From Nisaea sediminum (lineage in GTDB: Bacteria > Pseudomonadota > Alphaproteobacteria > Thalassobaculales > Thalassobaculaceae): a DNA stretch of 64,000 nt. The notes under the pieces are model-generated. The model saw nothing but the letters and a program-made list of their open reading frames with translations. It did not search any database and was not told the DNA's origin. The stretch is taken from assembly GCF_014904705.1 (NCBI RefSeq), contig NZ_JACZCQ010000004.1, positions 124,001-188,000 of the forward strand. The letters run 5' to 3'. The position numbers and the translations under genes are program-made. Each line of letters opens with the position of its first letter. Positions within the stretch are counted from its first letter, which is position 1. Positions 25,145 through 33,656 of the stretch are shown in pieces.

Positions 25145-25999
25145 TCAGCGATGAGCGTAGAAGAGAATTGCGGGGCCATTGGGATGCTCCCTCTCGTCAC
25201 CGTGGACCGTGACTTCATAGCCGAGGTCGGCGATAGCCCCGAGCAGGCTATCCCGCGTCATCCAGAAGCTTGTCGGGGCGGAACCTCCGCAGAACCCACT
25301 CCAGTTGATCGCATCGAGATAGTTCTGCTCGTACATTTCTATCTCCCGCCCCCGTACCGTCGAGCGGACCGGTTCCTCCGCGAACTTCGGAGAGAGCTCC
25401 TCGTTCGCCCGGATGATCTCGTCGTCGTAATAGTGCGTCCAGACTGCGAAAGAGGATGAAACGCGGGCAATCCCTTCAAGCAGCTCCAGCGGTTCCGTCA
25501 TGTGATAGAGGACGCCGCTTGCCATCACAAAGTCGTACTCTTCCTCGCAGGTTTTCAGGTACGGCCTGAAATCGCCGCAATGAAACCGCGCGTCGAAGCC
25601 GAGTATCTCTTTGACGACCAAGCATTTCAGAAAGGCGCGCTGGTTCGATTCGATCGAGGTGATACTCGCGGCCCCGCCGCGCGCAAACATATAGGTGTGC
25701 CCGCCTTCGAGTGGGCCGAGTTCAAGAATGCGCTTGCCGGAAAAACCGCCGCACTGCTCCGCGATCCAATCCACCCGGTGATCCTGGAACAGCGCGGCAG
25801 TGCCGAAACCGTATCCCGGAATATAGGACGACCAGGCGCCTTCAAATATGCGAAGAGCCGTCGCGTCCCCGGGCGGCTCTGTTGTGTAGACATCAAGCGC
25901 CGAGGTCAGCCGCTCGGGTTCCGCAGCCCCCTCATCCGCGTCGGCAGCTTCGCTTTTCCCCAACCCGAACCAGTTGAGCACGTCCCATTTCGCAAACAT
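25145..25999 (-). CDS. class I SAM-dependent methyltransferase
   Basis: A roughly 284-residue protein with the SAM-binding motif RILELGPLEGGHTYMFA, an acidic second strand (SITSIESNQ) and motif IV-like YDFVMASGVLYHMTEPLELL, typical of methyltransferases acting on small molecules or sugars. ATG 25999 (MFAKWDVLNWFG) is taken as start; the frame is open to 26131 but the extra 44 residues look non-domain and no start has a good Shine-Dalgarno. It points against its neighbours, its upstream DNA is notably AT-rich, and it sits between an intact M24 gene and a decayed copy of that gene's 3' end, all suggesting acquisition by insertion. Confidence 0.8.
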   Translation of the reverse strand: MFAKWDVLNWFGLGKSEAADADEGAAEPERLTSALDVYTTEPPGDATALRIFEGAWSSYIPGYGFGTAALFQDHRVDWIAEQCGGFSGKRILELGPLEGGHTYMFARGGAASITSIESNQRAFLKCLVVKEILGFDARFHCGDFRPYLKTCEEEYDFVMASGVLYHMTEPLELLEGIARVSSSFAVWTHYYDDEIIRANEELSPKFAEEPVRSTVRGREIEMYEQNYLDAINWSGFCGGSAPTSFWMTRDSLLGAIADLGYEVTVHGDEREHPNGPAILFYAHR

Positions 26000-26372
26000 C
26001 GAGCCAATTGTCCAAAAACCCGGTTCCCAGCATTTATTCACACAATTACCCATAGGCAGGAAGTGCCAATTCAGAACCAAATTCGTAAAAATAGAAAACG
26101 CTCCCGATCGAAGTCCCGGGAGTAAACACACGGAGAAAAATCGAAGTCTCCGCCCCCTTCGGTAAGGAATAGGATTTAAAAACGCACGTCTCGCTCAAAC
26201 CAAGACATTACAAATAACTTACAGATAAAAATCTCTAAAATTGCAAACACACTCGAATACCTGTCAGCACAGTATGGTTCCGGGTTTTTCGAAATTGCGC
26301 GCGGAGGAGAAGAGGCGCTGACGACATATCTTTCGGAAGTTCCAACCTGTTAGCGCTCACCGTCAGGTATGG
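26000..26372. other. AT-rich spacer without convincing gene
   Basis: This spacer is clearly lower in GC than its surroundings, especially 26030-26260, with A-runs and T-runs. No ORF with recognisable protein features was seen apart from the optional N-terminal extension of the methyltransferase. It probably contains that gene's promoter and the boundary of an inserted segment. No transposase or terminal inverted repeats were found. Confidence 0.5.
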
Positions 26373-26512
26373 CCGGGGATGGCGTTTTTTCCCCATGTCA
26401 TGGTAGGTGATGCGATAAAGTGCCTCGCCGAGTGACCGGGAAATATGGTCCCGGTTGCTCGTCAGTCCGCGAAGCGCTCGGCTGGCACAGGCTGGAATTG
26501 CCGGCAAGATAG
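26373..26512 (+). pseudogene. decayed 3' fragment of an M24 hydrolase gene
   Basis: This 140-bp stretch aligns with the last 141 bp (24990-25130) of the intact M24 gene. The first 57 bases match at 46 positions by my count. The translation shares PGM, FFPHVMVGD and then LA before an in-frame TGA (26434-26436), and the last codons read LELPAR-stop against LELPVR-stop in the intact gene. The copy has a net one-base deletion and no upstream coding part. It abuts the MFS gene. Confidence 0.8.
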
Positions 26513-26565
26513 AAGACCCAGGCGGCCTGGAGCCCTGTTGGGCCGCTCTCGTTAAAGGGGCCTCC

Positions 26566-27834
26566 ATGGCATCGATTATTCCCCTCATCCCGCTGCTGCT
26601 CAGCATCGCCATCCTGCTCATGGGCAACGGCCTGCAGGGCACGCTCCTGCCAGTACGCGCGGGCATGGAATCTTTTGGCTCCATGGAAATCGGCATTCTG
26701 GGGTCCGCCTATTTCCTCGGCTTCATGGCAGGGTGTCTCTACGGTCCCAGGGTCATCCGCGTGGTCGGCCACATCCGGACCTTCACCGGAATGGTCGCCG
26801 TGGCGTCCACGGTGGTCCTGATACACGCGCTCGTTCTCGAGCCGGTCATATGGTGGGCCCTGCGGGCGATGACGGGATTCTGCTTCGCCGTTCTTTACAT
26901 GGTGATCGAGAGCTGGCTGAACGAGAAGTCGAGCAACGAGAACCGGGGCCTCGTGTTCTCGGTCTATACGATCATCAACCTGACCGTCATTACCGTCGGG
27001 CAGATCCTGCTGATGACGGCCGATCCCGCGAGTTTCCCGCTCTTCGCGCTCGCATCGATCCTGGTTTCGGTCGCTGCCGTTCCGGTCGCCCTGACCCGCA
27101 TAGACCAGCCGGCGCCGCTCGAAGTCGTGCAGCTCCGGCTCGGACGGCTGTTCCGGATCTCGCCTGTCGGCGTGGTCGGGTGCGTCGCCGTCGGGCTTGC
27201 GAACGGCGCCTTCTGGTCGCTCGCGCCCGTCTATGCCCTGACCACCGCCAATTCCTCTGACGTCTCGACGGTTGCCTGGTTCATGAGCATCGTGGTGATC
27301 GCCGGCGCGATCGGGCAGTGGCCCCTCGGACGGCTCTCCGACCGCATCGACCGTCGGCTGGTCATCATCGGCGCCTGTCTCGGCTCAGCCGCGGCGGGCC
27401 TCGGCATGGTGCTGCTCGCCGAGCATGTCCCATACGGGGTCTTCATCTTCGGCTTCATCTTCGGAATCTTCGCATTTCCGATCTATGCGCTCAGCGTCGC
27501 GCATCTGAACGATTTCATCACCGATCCGAACGACTATGTCGAGGCGGCGAGCGGGCTGCTGCTGGTTTTCGCCCTCGGCGCCGTCGCGGGCCCCACCATT
27601 GCTTCGGCCATCATCGATCTGGTGGGGATCCGCTATCTGTTCGCCTATACCGCGGCGATTCATATCGCTGCCGCGGCCTTCTGCGCCTACCGGATGCGGG
27701 TGCGGGCACCGGCGCCGGCCGAAGATCAGATTCCTTTCGCCGACGCCGTCCGGATGGCGCAGACGACCGCCGCCGTGGACCCGACCAGTCCGGACGAGCT
27801 GACACCATCGGACGACACGAAGGACGCCGCCTAG
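26566..27834 (+). CDS. MFS transporter (YcaD-like)
   Basis: A 422-residue major facilitator protein with about twelve membrane helices. It shows the family loop GSAYFLGFMAGCLYGPRVIRVVG between helices 2 and 3 and the repeat loop WPLGRLSDRIDRRLVII in the second half, as in the YcaD/UMF group. ATG 26566 is preceded by AAAGGGG at good spacing; an earlier in-frame ATG (26455) lies inside the M24 remnant and is rejected. The C-terminal tail (after about 385) is hydrophilic, cytosolic and Pro/Asp/Thr-rich. Its stop shares the CTAG with the convergent LysE gene. It may originally have followed the M24 operon. Confidence 0.88.
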   Translation: MASIIPLIPLLLSIAILLMGNGLQGTLLPVRAGMESFGSMEIGILGSAYFLGFMAGCLYGPRVIRVVGHIRTFTGMVAVASTVVLIHALVLEPVIWWALRAMTGFCFAVLYMVIESWLNEKSSNENRGLVFSVYTIINLTVITVGQILLMTADPASFPLFALASILVSVAAVPVALTRIDQPAPLEVVQLRLGRLFRISPVGVVGCVAVGLANGAFWSLAPVYALTTANSSDVSTVAWFMSIVVIAGAIGQWPLGRLSDRIDRRLVIIGACLGSAAAGLGMVLLAEHVPYGVFIFGFIFGIFAFPIYALSVAHLNDFITDPNDYVEAASGLLLVFALGAVAGPTIASAIIDLVGIRYLFAYTAAIHIAAAAFCAYRMRVRAPAPAEDQIPFADAVRMAQTTAAVDPTSPDELTPSDDTKDAA

Positions 27835-28445
27835 TCCCGAAGCGCAATGGCGAGCGCCGCACCGCCCATTGCCGTCGCGCTGGTCCGGTTCGCGATGCGG
27901 ACGGCGCGCGGGCTGCGCATCAGGTTCCGGGCCCCGGCGGCCAGTACGACATAGGACAGGTCGATCGCGGCAAGGACGACCAGCAGCGTCACGGAAATGC
28001 TCATCCAGTCGGCGAAGCTGACATTGCCGAGATCGATCAGGGTCGGCAGCAGAGCAAGATAGAACACCATGATTTTCGGGTTGCCGAGCGTCACCGCCAT
28101 GCCGGACAGGAACATCTTCAGGCCGCTACGCGGCTCCGGAAGCGCCGCGCCGGAGGTCTCGGCGGGCGCCGTCCACATCTTCCAGGCCAGCCAGGCGAGA
28201 TAACCGACACCGAGCCACTTGATGGCGACGAACGCGGCATGAAAGGTCTCGGCGACGGCGACCAGTCCGACGATCGCCATGGTCAGCCAGATCAGCTCGC
28301 CCAGCCACATCGCCATAAGGAAGGGCAGGACCGCGCGCCAGCCGCGCGCGAGGACCTGGGCCACGAGCGCGGCGAGACTCGGCCCGGGCGATCCGGCGGC
28401 AAGCGCGAGCGCAAGGGCGAAGACCAGCAGCGACGTTACATCCAT
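27831..28445 (-). CDS. LysE/RhtB-family amino-acid exporter
   Basis: A 204-residue protein with six hydrophobic segments and the LysE-family opening AAGSPGPSLAALVAQVLARGWR, plus the second-repeat FLSGMAVTLGNPKIMVFYLALLP. Members export amino acids such as threonine, homoserine, lysine or related compounds. AAGGAG lies about 5 nt before ATG 28445, so this start is preferred to ATG 28460. Its stop overlaps that of the convergent MFS gene in a shared CTAG. Confidence 0.88.
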   Translation of the reverse strand: MDVTSLLVFALALALAAGSPGPSLAALVAQVLARGWRAVLPFLMAMWLGELIWLTMAIVGLVAVAETFHAAFVAIKWLGVGYLAWLAWKMWTAPAETSGAALPEPRSGLKMFLSGMAVTLGNPKIMVFYLALLPTLIDLGNVSFADWMSISVTLLVVLAAIDLSYVVLAAGARNLMRSPRAVRIANRTSATAMGGAALAIALRD

Positions 28446-28724
28446 GGGAAGCTCCTTCATGTTCCGACGCGCAGTCTGCCTTCAAAAAGGGGCCTTCTTC
28501 AAGCGCACCGCGATAGGGGAAGCGGCAAGAAAATCGATGGCCGATTTTCGCAACTCGGATATCTTTGCGAAGTCAGTAATCGTATATAATCGCCTGTAAA
28601 TCGGGAACCGGAGTGCAACGGTTCCGTCAGGCCGAACGCAGTTCGGGCGCCGGTCTGGAAGTGAATTGCAGAACCTGCGGAAAGTACGACGATTTCAAAT
28701 CTCAATCAGCGGACACAACCTGCG

Positions 28725-29846
28725 CTGGCCGCCCCCTCGAGCGAGGCACGGATCCGTGCCGCCTCGCTCTCTGACATCGATGCCCTCACCGAGATCGAGA
28801 CGGCCTGTTTCGAGAGCGACCGGCTGAGCCGCCGCAGCTTCCGGGACTTCATCCGTCACGGTCACAGCGCGTTGCTGGTCGCGGAGACGGACGATGGGCT
28901 CGTTGGCTACATCCTGGTCCTCTTCCGCCGCGGGACGGCCCTCGCCCGGCTCTATTCGATCGCCGTCCTGCCGATGGCACGCGGCAGCGGTACGGCGGCC
29001 GCATTGCTTGCGGCCGGCGAGGACGTGGCGCGCAGCCATGAGTGCCTCTCCATGAGACTTGAGGTCCGTCCGGACAATGACTCGGCAATCGCACTCTACG
29101 AGCGTCTCGGATACCGCCAGTTCGGCAAATATCTCGACTATTACGAAGACCATTCGGACGCCTTGCGCTACGAGAAGCGACTTGTCCGGTCCGCCTTCTC
29201 GGCGACGACGCCGTCCTACTATTCCCAGACCTCCGACTTCACCTGCGGTCCGTCCTGCATGATGATGGCGCTGAAGGCATTCGATCCGGACTATGCGTTC
29301 AGCCGGGTGGAGGAATTCCGCCTCTGGCGCGAATCGACGACGGTCTTCATGCAATCGGGCCACGGGGGATGCGAACCCGTCGGCATGGCCGTCGCCCTGG
29401 CGCGCCACGGTCTGTCCGTCGAAGTCTTCCTCAGCGAGGAACCGCCGCTTTTCGTCGACAGCGTAAGACAGAAGGACCGCCGGGAGGCCCTGACCCTGAT
29501 TCAGGAGGACTACCGTCGGGCCGCGGAGGAAATGCGGATCCCGATCCACATCACGCCTCTGGACAATGCCGACCTGAGCGCCGCTCTCGCCGACGGCGCC
29601 TTCGCCATCGTATTGGTAAGCCTTTACCAGATGGTCGGCAGCCGGACCCCGCATTGGGTTCTGGTCTATGGCGAGGAGAACGACCGCTTTCTGATCCACG
29701 ATCCGTGGGTCGAAACCGACGCCCTGGAGACGGAAAGCGCCGCGGCGGCGCTGCCGGTGCCGAAAGAGGCGTTCGGCCGAATGGCGCGCTGGGGCCGCGG
29801 CAGGCTCAGAGCGGCGATCATCGTACGAAAGGATGAGAAACGGTGA
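28725..29846 (+). CDS. GNAT acetyltransferase fused to a C39-like cysteine peptidase domain
   Basis: The N-terminal part is a GNAT domain (ARIRAASLSDIDALTEIE, then RLYSIAVLPMARGSGTAAALL, LEVRPDN and LYERLGYRQFG). From about residue 160 a C39-like papain-fold domain follows, with Cys in DFTCGPSCMMMAL (C174 counting from 28725), His in TPHWVLVYG and Asp in FLIHDPW. No ATG, GTG or TTG exists in frame before the GNAT core. CTG 28725 is used provisionally; ATT 28692, which has GGAAAG upstream, is an alternative. The downstream RimK-like gene overlaps as GTGA, so the two probably modify or release the same peptide. Confidence 0.78.
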   Translation: MAAPSSEARIRAASLSDIDALTEIETACFESDRLSRRSFRDFIRHGHSALLVAETDDGLVGYILVLFRRGTALARLYSIAVLPMARGSGTAAALLAAGEDVARSHECLSMRLEVRPDNDSAIALYERLGYRQFGKYLDYYEDHSDALRYEKRLVRSAFSATTPSYYSQTSDFTCGPSCMMMALKAFDPDYAFSRVEEFRLWRESTTVFMQSGHGGCEPVGMAVALARHGLSVEVFLSEEPPLFVDSVRQKDRREALTLIQEDYRRAAEEMRIPIHITPLDNADLSAALADGAFAIVLVSLYQMVGSRTPHWVLVYGEENDRFLIHDPWVETDALETESAAAALPVPKEAFGRMARWGRGRLRAAIIVRKDEKR

Positions 29847-31306
29847 CGGACTGGCTGATTCTTACCGAGAGCCGCAAGGACATCGACCATACCGACACAC
29901 CGCACAAGGTGCTGTCGGTCCGAGATTACCTGTCAGCGGCCGGGCTGTTCGACGGCCTCCGGCCCGTCGTCATCAATCTGGCGCGAAGCTACGCCTATCA
30001 AAGCGCGGGTTACTACGCCTCGCTGCTGGCCGAGGCGCGCGGCCACCGGGTGATCCCGACGGTCCAGACCATGCTGGAGCTGTCGCGCAAGGGACTCTAC
30101 GCGTCGGCTCTGCCGGAACTGGAAGAGGCGCTGAACCGGGACCGCAACCGTAAGACAGAACCTGAGCAGGAAAGCTTCACCCTGCTTGTCGCCTTCGGCC
30201 GGCCGTCGGTAGCGGGCTACGAGAAGTTCGCCCGCCTGCTGTTCGACTGGTTCCGCTGCCCGATGATCGCGATCGAGGTCGATACCGGCGAATGGACCCG
30301 GATCAGGACCCTGAAACCGGTCTCGCCGAAAGGTCTCAGCACGGAAGACAGGGAATTCTTCACCCAGGCCATGGCTGCCCATTGCCGGCGCTCCTGGACG
30401 GGGCCGAAGTCGAAGACCCCTCTGCGCTGGAGCCTCGCGGTCCTGCACAATCCGAAAGAGGCGATGCCGCCGACCCAGATCAGTTCCCTGAAACGGCTGG
30501 CGTCGGTCGGCGCGAAGATGGGGATCGAGGTCGAACCGATCCAGCAGAAGGACTTGCCCCGCGTCGCCGAGTTCGACGCTCTCTTCATCCGCGAGACAAC
30601 CTCGGTCAACGATCACACCTTCCGCTTCGCCCGCCGTGCCGAGCAGGAGGGCATGCCGGTGATCGACGACACGATGTCGATGATCCGTTGCACCAACAAG
30701 GTGTTCCTGAAGGAAATGATGGAAGGGGCGAAGCTGCCGATCCCGAAATCCATCGTCATGTCCTCCGTCGGCGGCCTCACGAAGGCGGCCGACACGATCG
30801 GGTTTCCGATGGTGGTGAAGATCCCGGACGGCTCCTTCAGCCGCGGCGTTCACAAGGTCAACGACCTGGACGCGCTGACCTCGCTCAGCACCGATCTGTT
30901 CCACAAGACAGACCTGTTGCTGGCGCAGGAATTCATGCCGACGGATTTCGACTGGCGGGTTGGCGTACTCGGCGGCAAACCGCTCTATGTCAGTCAGTAC
31001 CTGATGGCCCGCAAGCACTGGCAAATCGTGCATCATAAGGCGGACGGGAAGTTCGACGAGGGCGGTTTCAAGACCATACCGGTCGAGCAGGCACCCGCCG
31101 AAGTGGTCGATATCGCGGTCAAGGCCGCCGCCAAGATGGGCGACGGCCTCTATGGGGTCGATCTGAAGCAGAATGCGGATGGGGTCTTCGTCATCGAGAT
31201 CAACGACAACCCGAACCTGGACACCAACATCGAAGGCGCCGCACTCGGCGACGAACTCTGGCGCCGCCTGCTCGGCTGGTTCCTGGAACGGCTCGAGGCG
31301 AAGTAG
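29843..31306 (+). CDS. RimK-family ATP-grasp ligase
   Basis: A 487-residue protein with a RimK-like ATP-grasp N-terminal domain (LTESRKDIDHTDTPHKVLSVRDYL) and a C-terminal RimK ATP-grasp core: FIRETTSVNDHTFRFARRAE, FPMVVKIPDGSFSRGVHK, LAQEFMPTDFDWRVGVLGG and the Mg-binding VIEINDNPNLDTNIEG. ATP-grasp ligases make amide bonds via acyl-phosphates; RimK itself adds glutamate to ribosomal protein S6. This longer two-domain form is typically found next to the GNAT-C39 protein. GTG 29843 overlaps the upstream stop (GTGA), with GGATGAGAAAC as a weak ribosome site. The acceptor peptide is unknown. Confidence 0.88.
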   Translation: MTDWLILTESRKDIDHTDTPHKVLSVRDYLSAAGLFDGLRPVVINLARSYAYQSAGYYASLLAEARGHRVIPTVQTMLELSRKGLYASALPELEEALNRDRNRKTEPEQESFTLLVAFGRPSVAGYEKFARLLFDWFRCPMIAIEVDTGEWTRIRTLKPVSPKGLSTEDREFFTQAMAAHCRRSWTGPKSKTPLRWSLAVLHNPKEAMPPTQISSLKRLASVGAKMGIEVEPIQQKDLPRVAEFDALFIRETTSVNDHTFRFARRAEQEGMPVIDDTMSMIRCTNKVFLKEMMEGAKLPIPKSIVMSSVGGLTKAADTIGFPMVVKIPDGSFSRGVHKVNDLDALTSLSTDLFHKTDLLLAQEFMPTDFDWRVGVLGGKPLYVSQYLMARKHWQIVHHKADGKFDEGGFKTIPVEQAPAEVVDIAVKAAAKMGDGLYGVDLKQNADGVFVIEINDNPNLDTNIEGAALGDELWRRLLGWFLERLEAK

Positions 31307-31312
31307 ACGACG

Positions 31313-33457
31313 TCAGGCGTTGCGCACCTCGTCGAGGAAGCGGCGCACGGTCTCGTTCAGCGAGTTGGACTGCTGCGCCACCTCACGAGCGGTCTGCAGC
31401 ACCTGGCTCGCGGCGGTTCCGGTTTCCTGCGCCCCTTCGGTCATTGAGGAGATGTTCGCGGACACCATCTGGGTACCCTGCGCGGCCTCCTGAACGTTGC
31501 GGCTGATCTCCGAGGTCGCCGAGTTCTGTTCCTCCACCGCCGAGGCGATACCGGTCGCGATCTCGCTCACCCGTGCCACGGTCTCGGTGATGGTCCGGAT
31601 TGCATTCACCGCGCTGGCGGTCTCCGACTGCATGGCGGCAATCTGCGTGGTGATTTCCTCCGTCGCCTTCGCGGTCTGGTTGGCGAGATTCTTCACCTCG
31701 CTCGCGACGACGGCGAAGCCCTTGCCTGCCTCGCCCGCCCGCGCGGCCTCGATCGTCGCGTTCAGGGCAAGGAGGTTGGTCTGTTCGGCGATGTCGTTGA
31801 TGAGACCGACGATCTCGCCGACCTTCTGCGCCGCCTGATCGAGCCCAACCACGGATTCCCGCGTATGCTCGGCCTGCTCGGAGGCTTCCGCGCTGATCCG
31901 CGTGGACTCGCTCACCTGCTGGCCGATCTCGCGGATCGAAGAGGCAAGCTGCTCGGCCGCGGCCGCCACCATATCCACGTTCGAGGACGCCTCGCTCGAC
32001 GCGGCGGCGACGGAATCCGCCTGGGACTGCGTGTTCTCAGCGATCCCCGCCATGGACTGCGCGGTTGAGTCGAGTTCCGTGGTCGCGCTGGCGACGCTGC
32101 GAAGCGCTTCGCTCACGGCCTTATCGAAGTTCTGGGTGATGTCCTCGATCTTCTTCGCCCGGGCCTCGCGGCGCTGCTGGGAGCGCTCCTGCTCCGCCTT
32201 CATCTCCTCGTTGCGGACCATGTTCTCGCGGAACACCTCGACGGCTCCAGCCATCTCGCCGATCTCGTCGCCACGCCCGGCACCGGGTATCTCGACCTCG
32301 AGATTGCCCTGGGAGAGCTCGTTCATCACCCCGGTCATCTGTACGACCGGCCGCAGCGCCTTGCGGGCCGTGATGTACCCGAAGCCCGCAAGGAGCACGA
32401 ACAAGACGGCACCGACGATCGCGAGAATGTTCCGCATCTCGCGCACCGGACCGAGGATTTCGGCCTCGCTCATCTCACCGAGGACCGCCCATTTCACCCC
32501 CGAGAACTCGAGCGGTTTGTAGACGGTGTAGACCGGGGTTCCGAGATAGTTCGCGCCTTTGACGGTGCCTTCCTCGCCCGCGAGAGCGCGGCCCGCCGAC
32601 TCGGTCTCCGCTTTGGCATTCAGTATGGCTTCCGCGCCGGAAACCCGGGAAGAGCTGCGCAGCAGGCCGTCGGCGCCGACCAGAATGGTCTCGCCGGTTT
32701 CGCCCATACCGGTGGTGTCGCGCATCAGCCGGTCGATCAGAGCGTCGGGAATGTGGAAAACCAGACTGCCCGCGAACTCGTCGCGGACAAAGATCGGCGT
32801 TGCGATAAAGGCCGTCGGCGCGCCGCCGCGCGGCTCGTAGGGATGGAAATCGGTCATCGTGACCCGGCCCGCTTCCGGGTTTTCCGCAATCCGCGCAACC
32901 GTCTGCGCCAACACGGTATCCTTCCATGGACCCTCGATCAGGTTGGTGGCGAAATCCTGATCCTTCAGCACGCTGTAGATAATGTTGCCTTCGTTATCGA
33001 TCAGCATGACGTCGGCGTAGCCGCGATCCTCGGCCAGCTTGCGGAACCAGGGGTGGTTTTCGAGGTGATATTTCGTGTATCCGGAATCGTCCTCGGCCTT
33101 GTCGAGCAGCTGCTTGCTGCCGGGCGGGTTCGGATTGTCCTCGATATAGAGCTTCTGCAGCGTCTCTGTCGGATTGCCCTTGCGCGCGAACAGGCGGAAC
33201 CCGAATTTGAAACCGTTCAGCGCCTTGTCCGTGCCGGTATTGGCGGCGACAATCTTAAGGTCGGCACGGATGGAATCCAGCAGCGTCCGGAGCGCGGCGA
33301 CGCGTGCCACCGACATGGCCTCAAGTTGGGCCACCGCCCGCTCCTCCATTTGCCGCGCCGATTGGAAATAACTGAACGAAGCAACCACAAGGATCGAGAG
33401 CGCCGTCGCGATCCCGACAAGCGCTGGGATCTTGGTCGACAGATTGATGTTCTTCAC
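31313..33457 (-). CDS. methyl-accepting chemotaxis protein with periplasmic Cache-type sensor
   Basis: A 714-residue chemoreceptor. TM1 lies at about 12-30, followed by a periplasmic sensor of roughly 310 residues with dCache features ([58 protein letters not shown]). TM2 follows ([18 protein letters not shown]), then a HAMP domain and a cytoplasmic signalling domain. The receptor tip, [20 protein letters not shown], contacts CheA/CheW. No C-terminal pentapeptide for CheR/CheB tethering is present (it ends FLDEVRNA). It is convergent with rimK, 6 bp apart. The ligand is unknown; Cache sensors commonly bind amino acids or organic acids. Confidence 0.93.
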   Translation of the reverse strand: MKNINLSTKIPALVGIATALSILVVASFSYFQSARQMEERAVAQLEAMSVARVAALRTLLDSIRADLKIVAANTGTDKALNGFKFGFRLFARKGNPTETLQKLYIEDNPNPPGSKQLLDKAEDDSGYTKYHLENHPWFRKLAEDRGYADVMLIDNEGNIIYSVLKDQDFATNLIEGPWKDTVLAQTVARIAENPEAGRVTMTDFHPYEPRGGAPTAFIATPIFVRDEFAGSLVFHIPDALIDRLMRDTTGMGETGETILVGADGLLRSSSRVSGAEAILNAKAETESAGRALAGEEGTVKGANYLGTPVYTVYKPLEFSGVKWAVLGEMSEAEILGPVREMRNILAIVGAVLFVLLAGFGYITARKALRPVVQMTGVMNELSQGNLEVEIPGAGRGDEIGEMAGAVEVFRENMVRNEEMKAEQERSQQRREARAKKIEDITQNFDKAVSEALRSVASATTELDSTAQSMAGIAENTQSQADSVAAASSEASSNVDMVAAAAEQLASSIREIGQQVSESTRISAEASEQAEHTRESVVGLDQAAQKVGEIVGLINDIAEQTNLLALNATIEAARAGEAGKGFAVVASEVKNLANQTAKATEEITTQIAAMQSETASAVNAIRTITETVARVSEIATGIASAVEEQNSATSEISRNVQEAAQGTQMVSANISSMTEGAQETGTAASQVLQTAREVAQQSNSLNETVRRFLDEVRNA

Positions 33458-33656
33458 GAAACCCCACCCGAAAAAATTATTATTGCCGATCCGGAATGCT
33501 TCCGACCGTATTAACTAAAACCTGATGAAATTCAAGTTTGGCTCAACGGTTGGCTTTATTAAAACAAAGACAAGTTAAAAAGCTGTCGCCAATAAACAGC
33601 ATAAATCTAAAATTCAATACAGATTCAACACGGAAGCGAAGCCGCGGCCCGCGCGG

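Noticed and set aside
26000-26131. N-terminal extension of the methyltransferase to 26131
   Set aside because: The 44 extra residues do not resemble the domain, no better ribosome site is present, and the DNA is the AT-rich promoter-like spacer.
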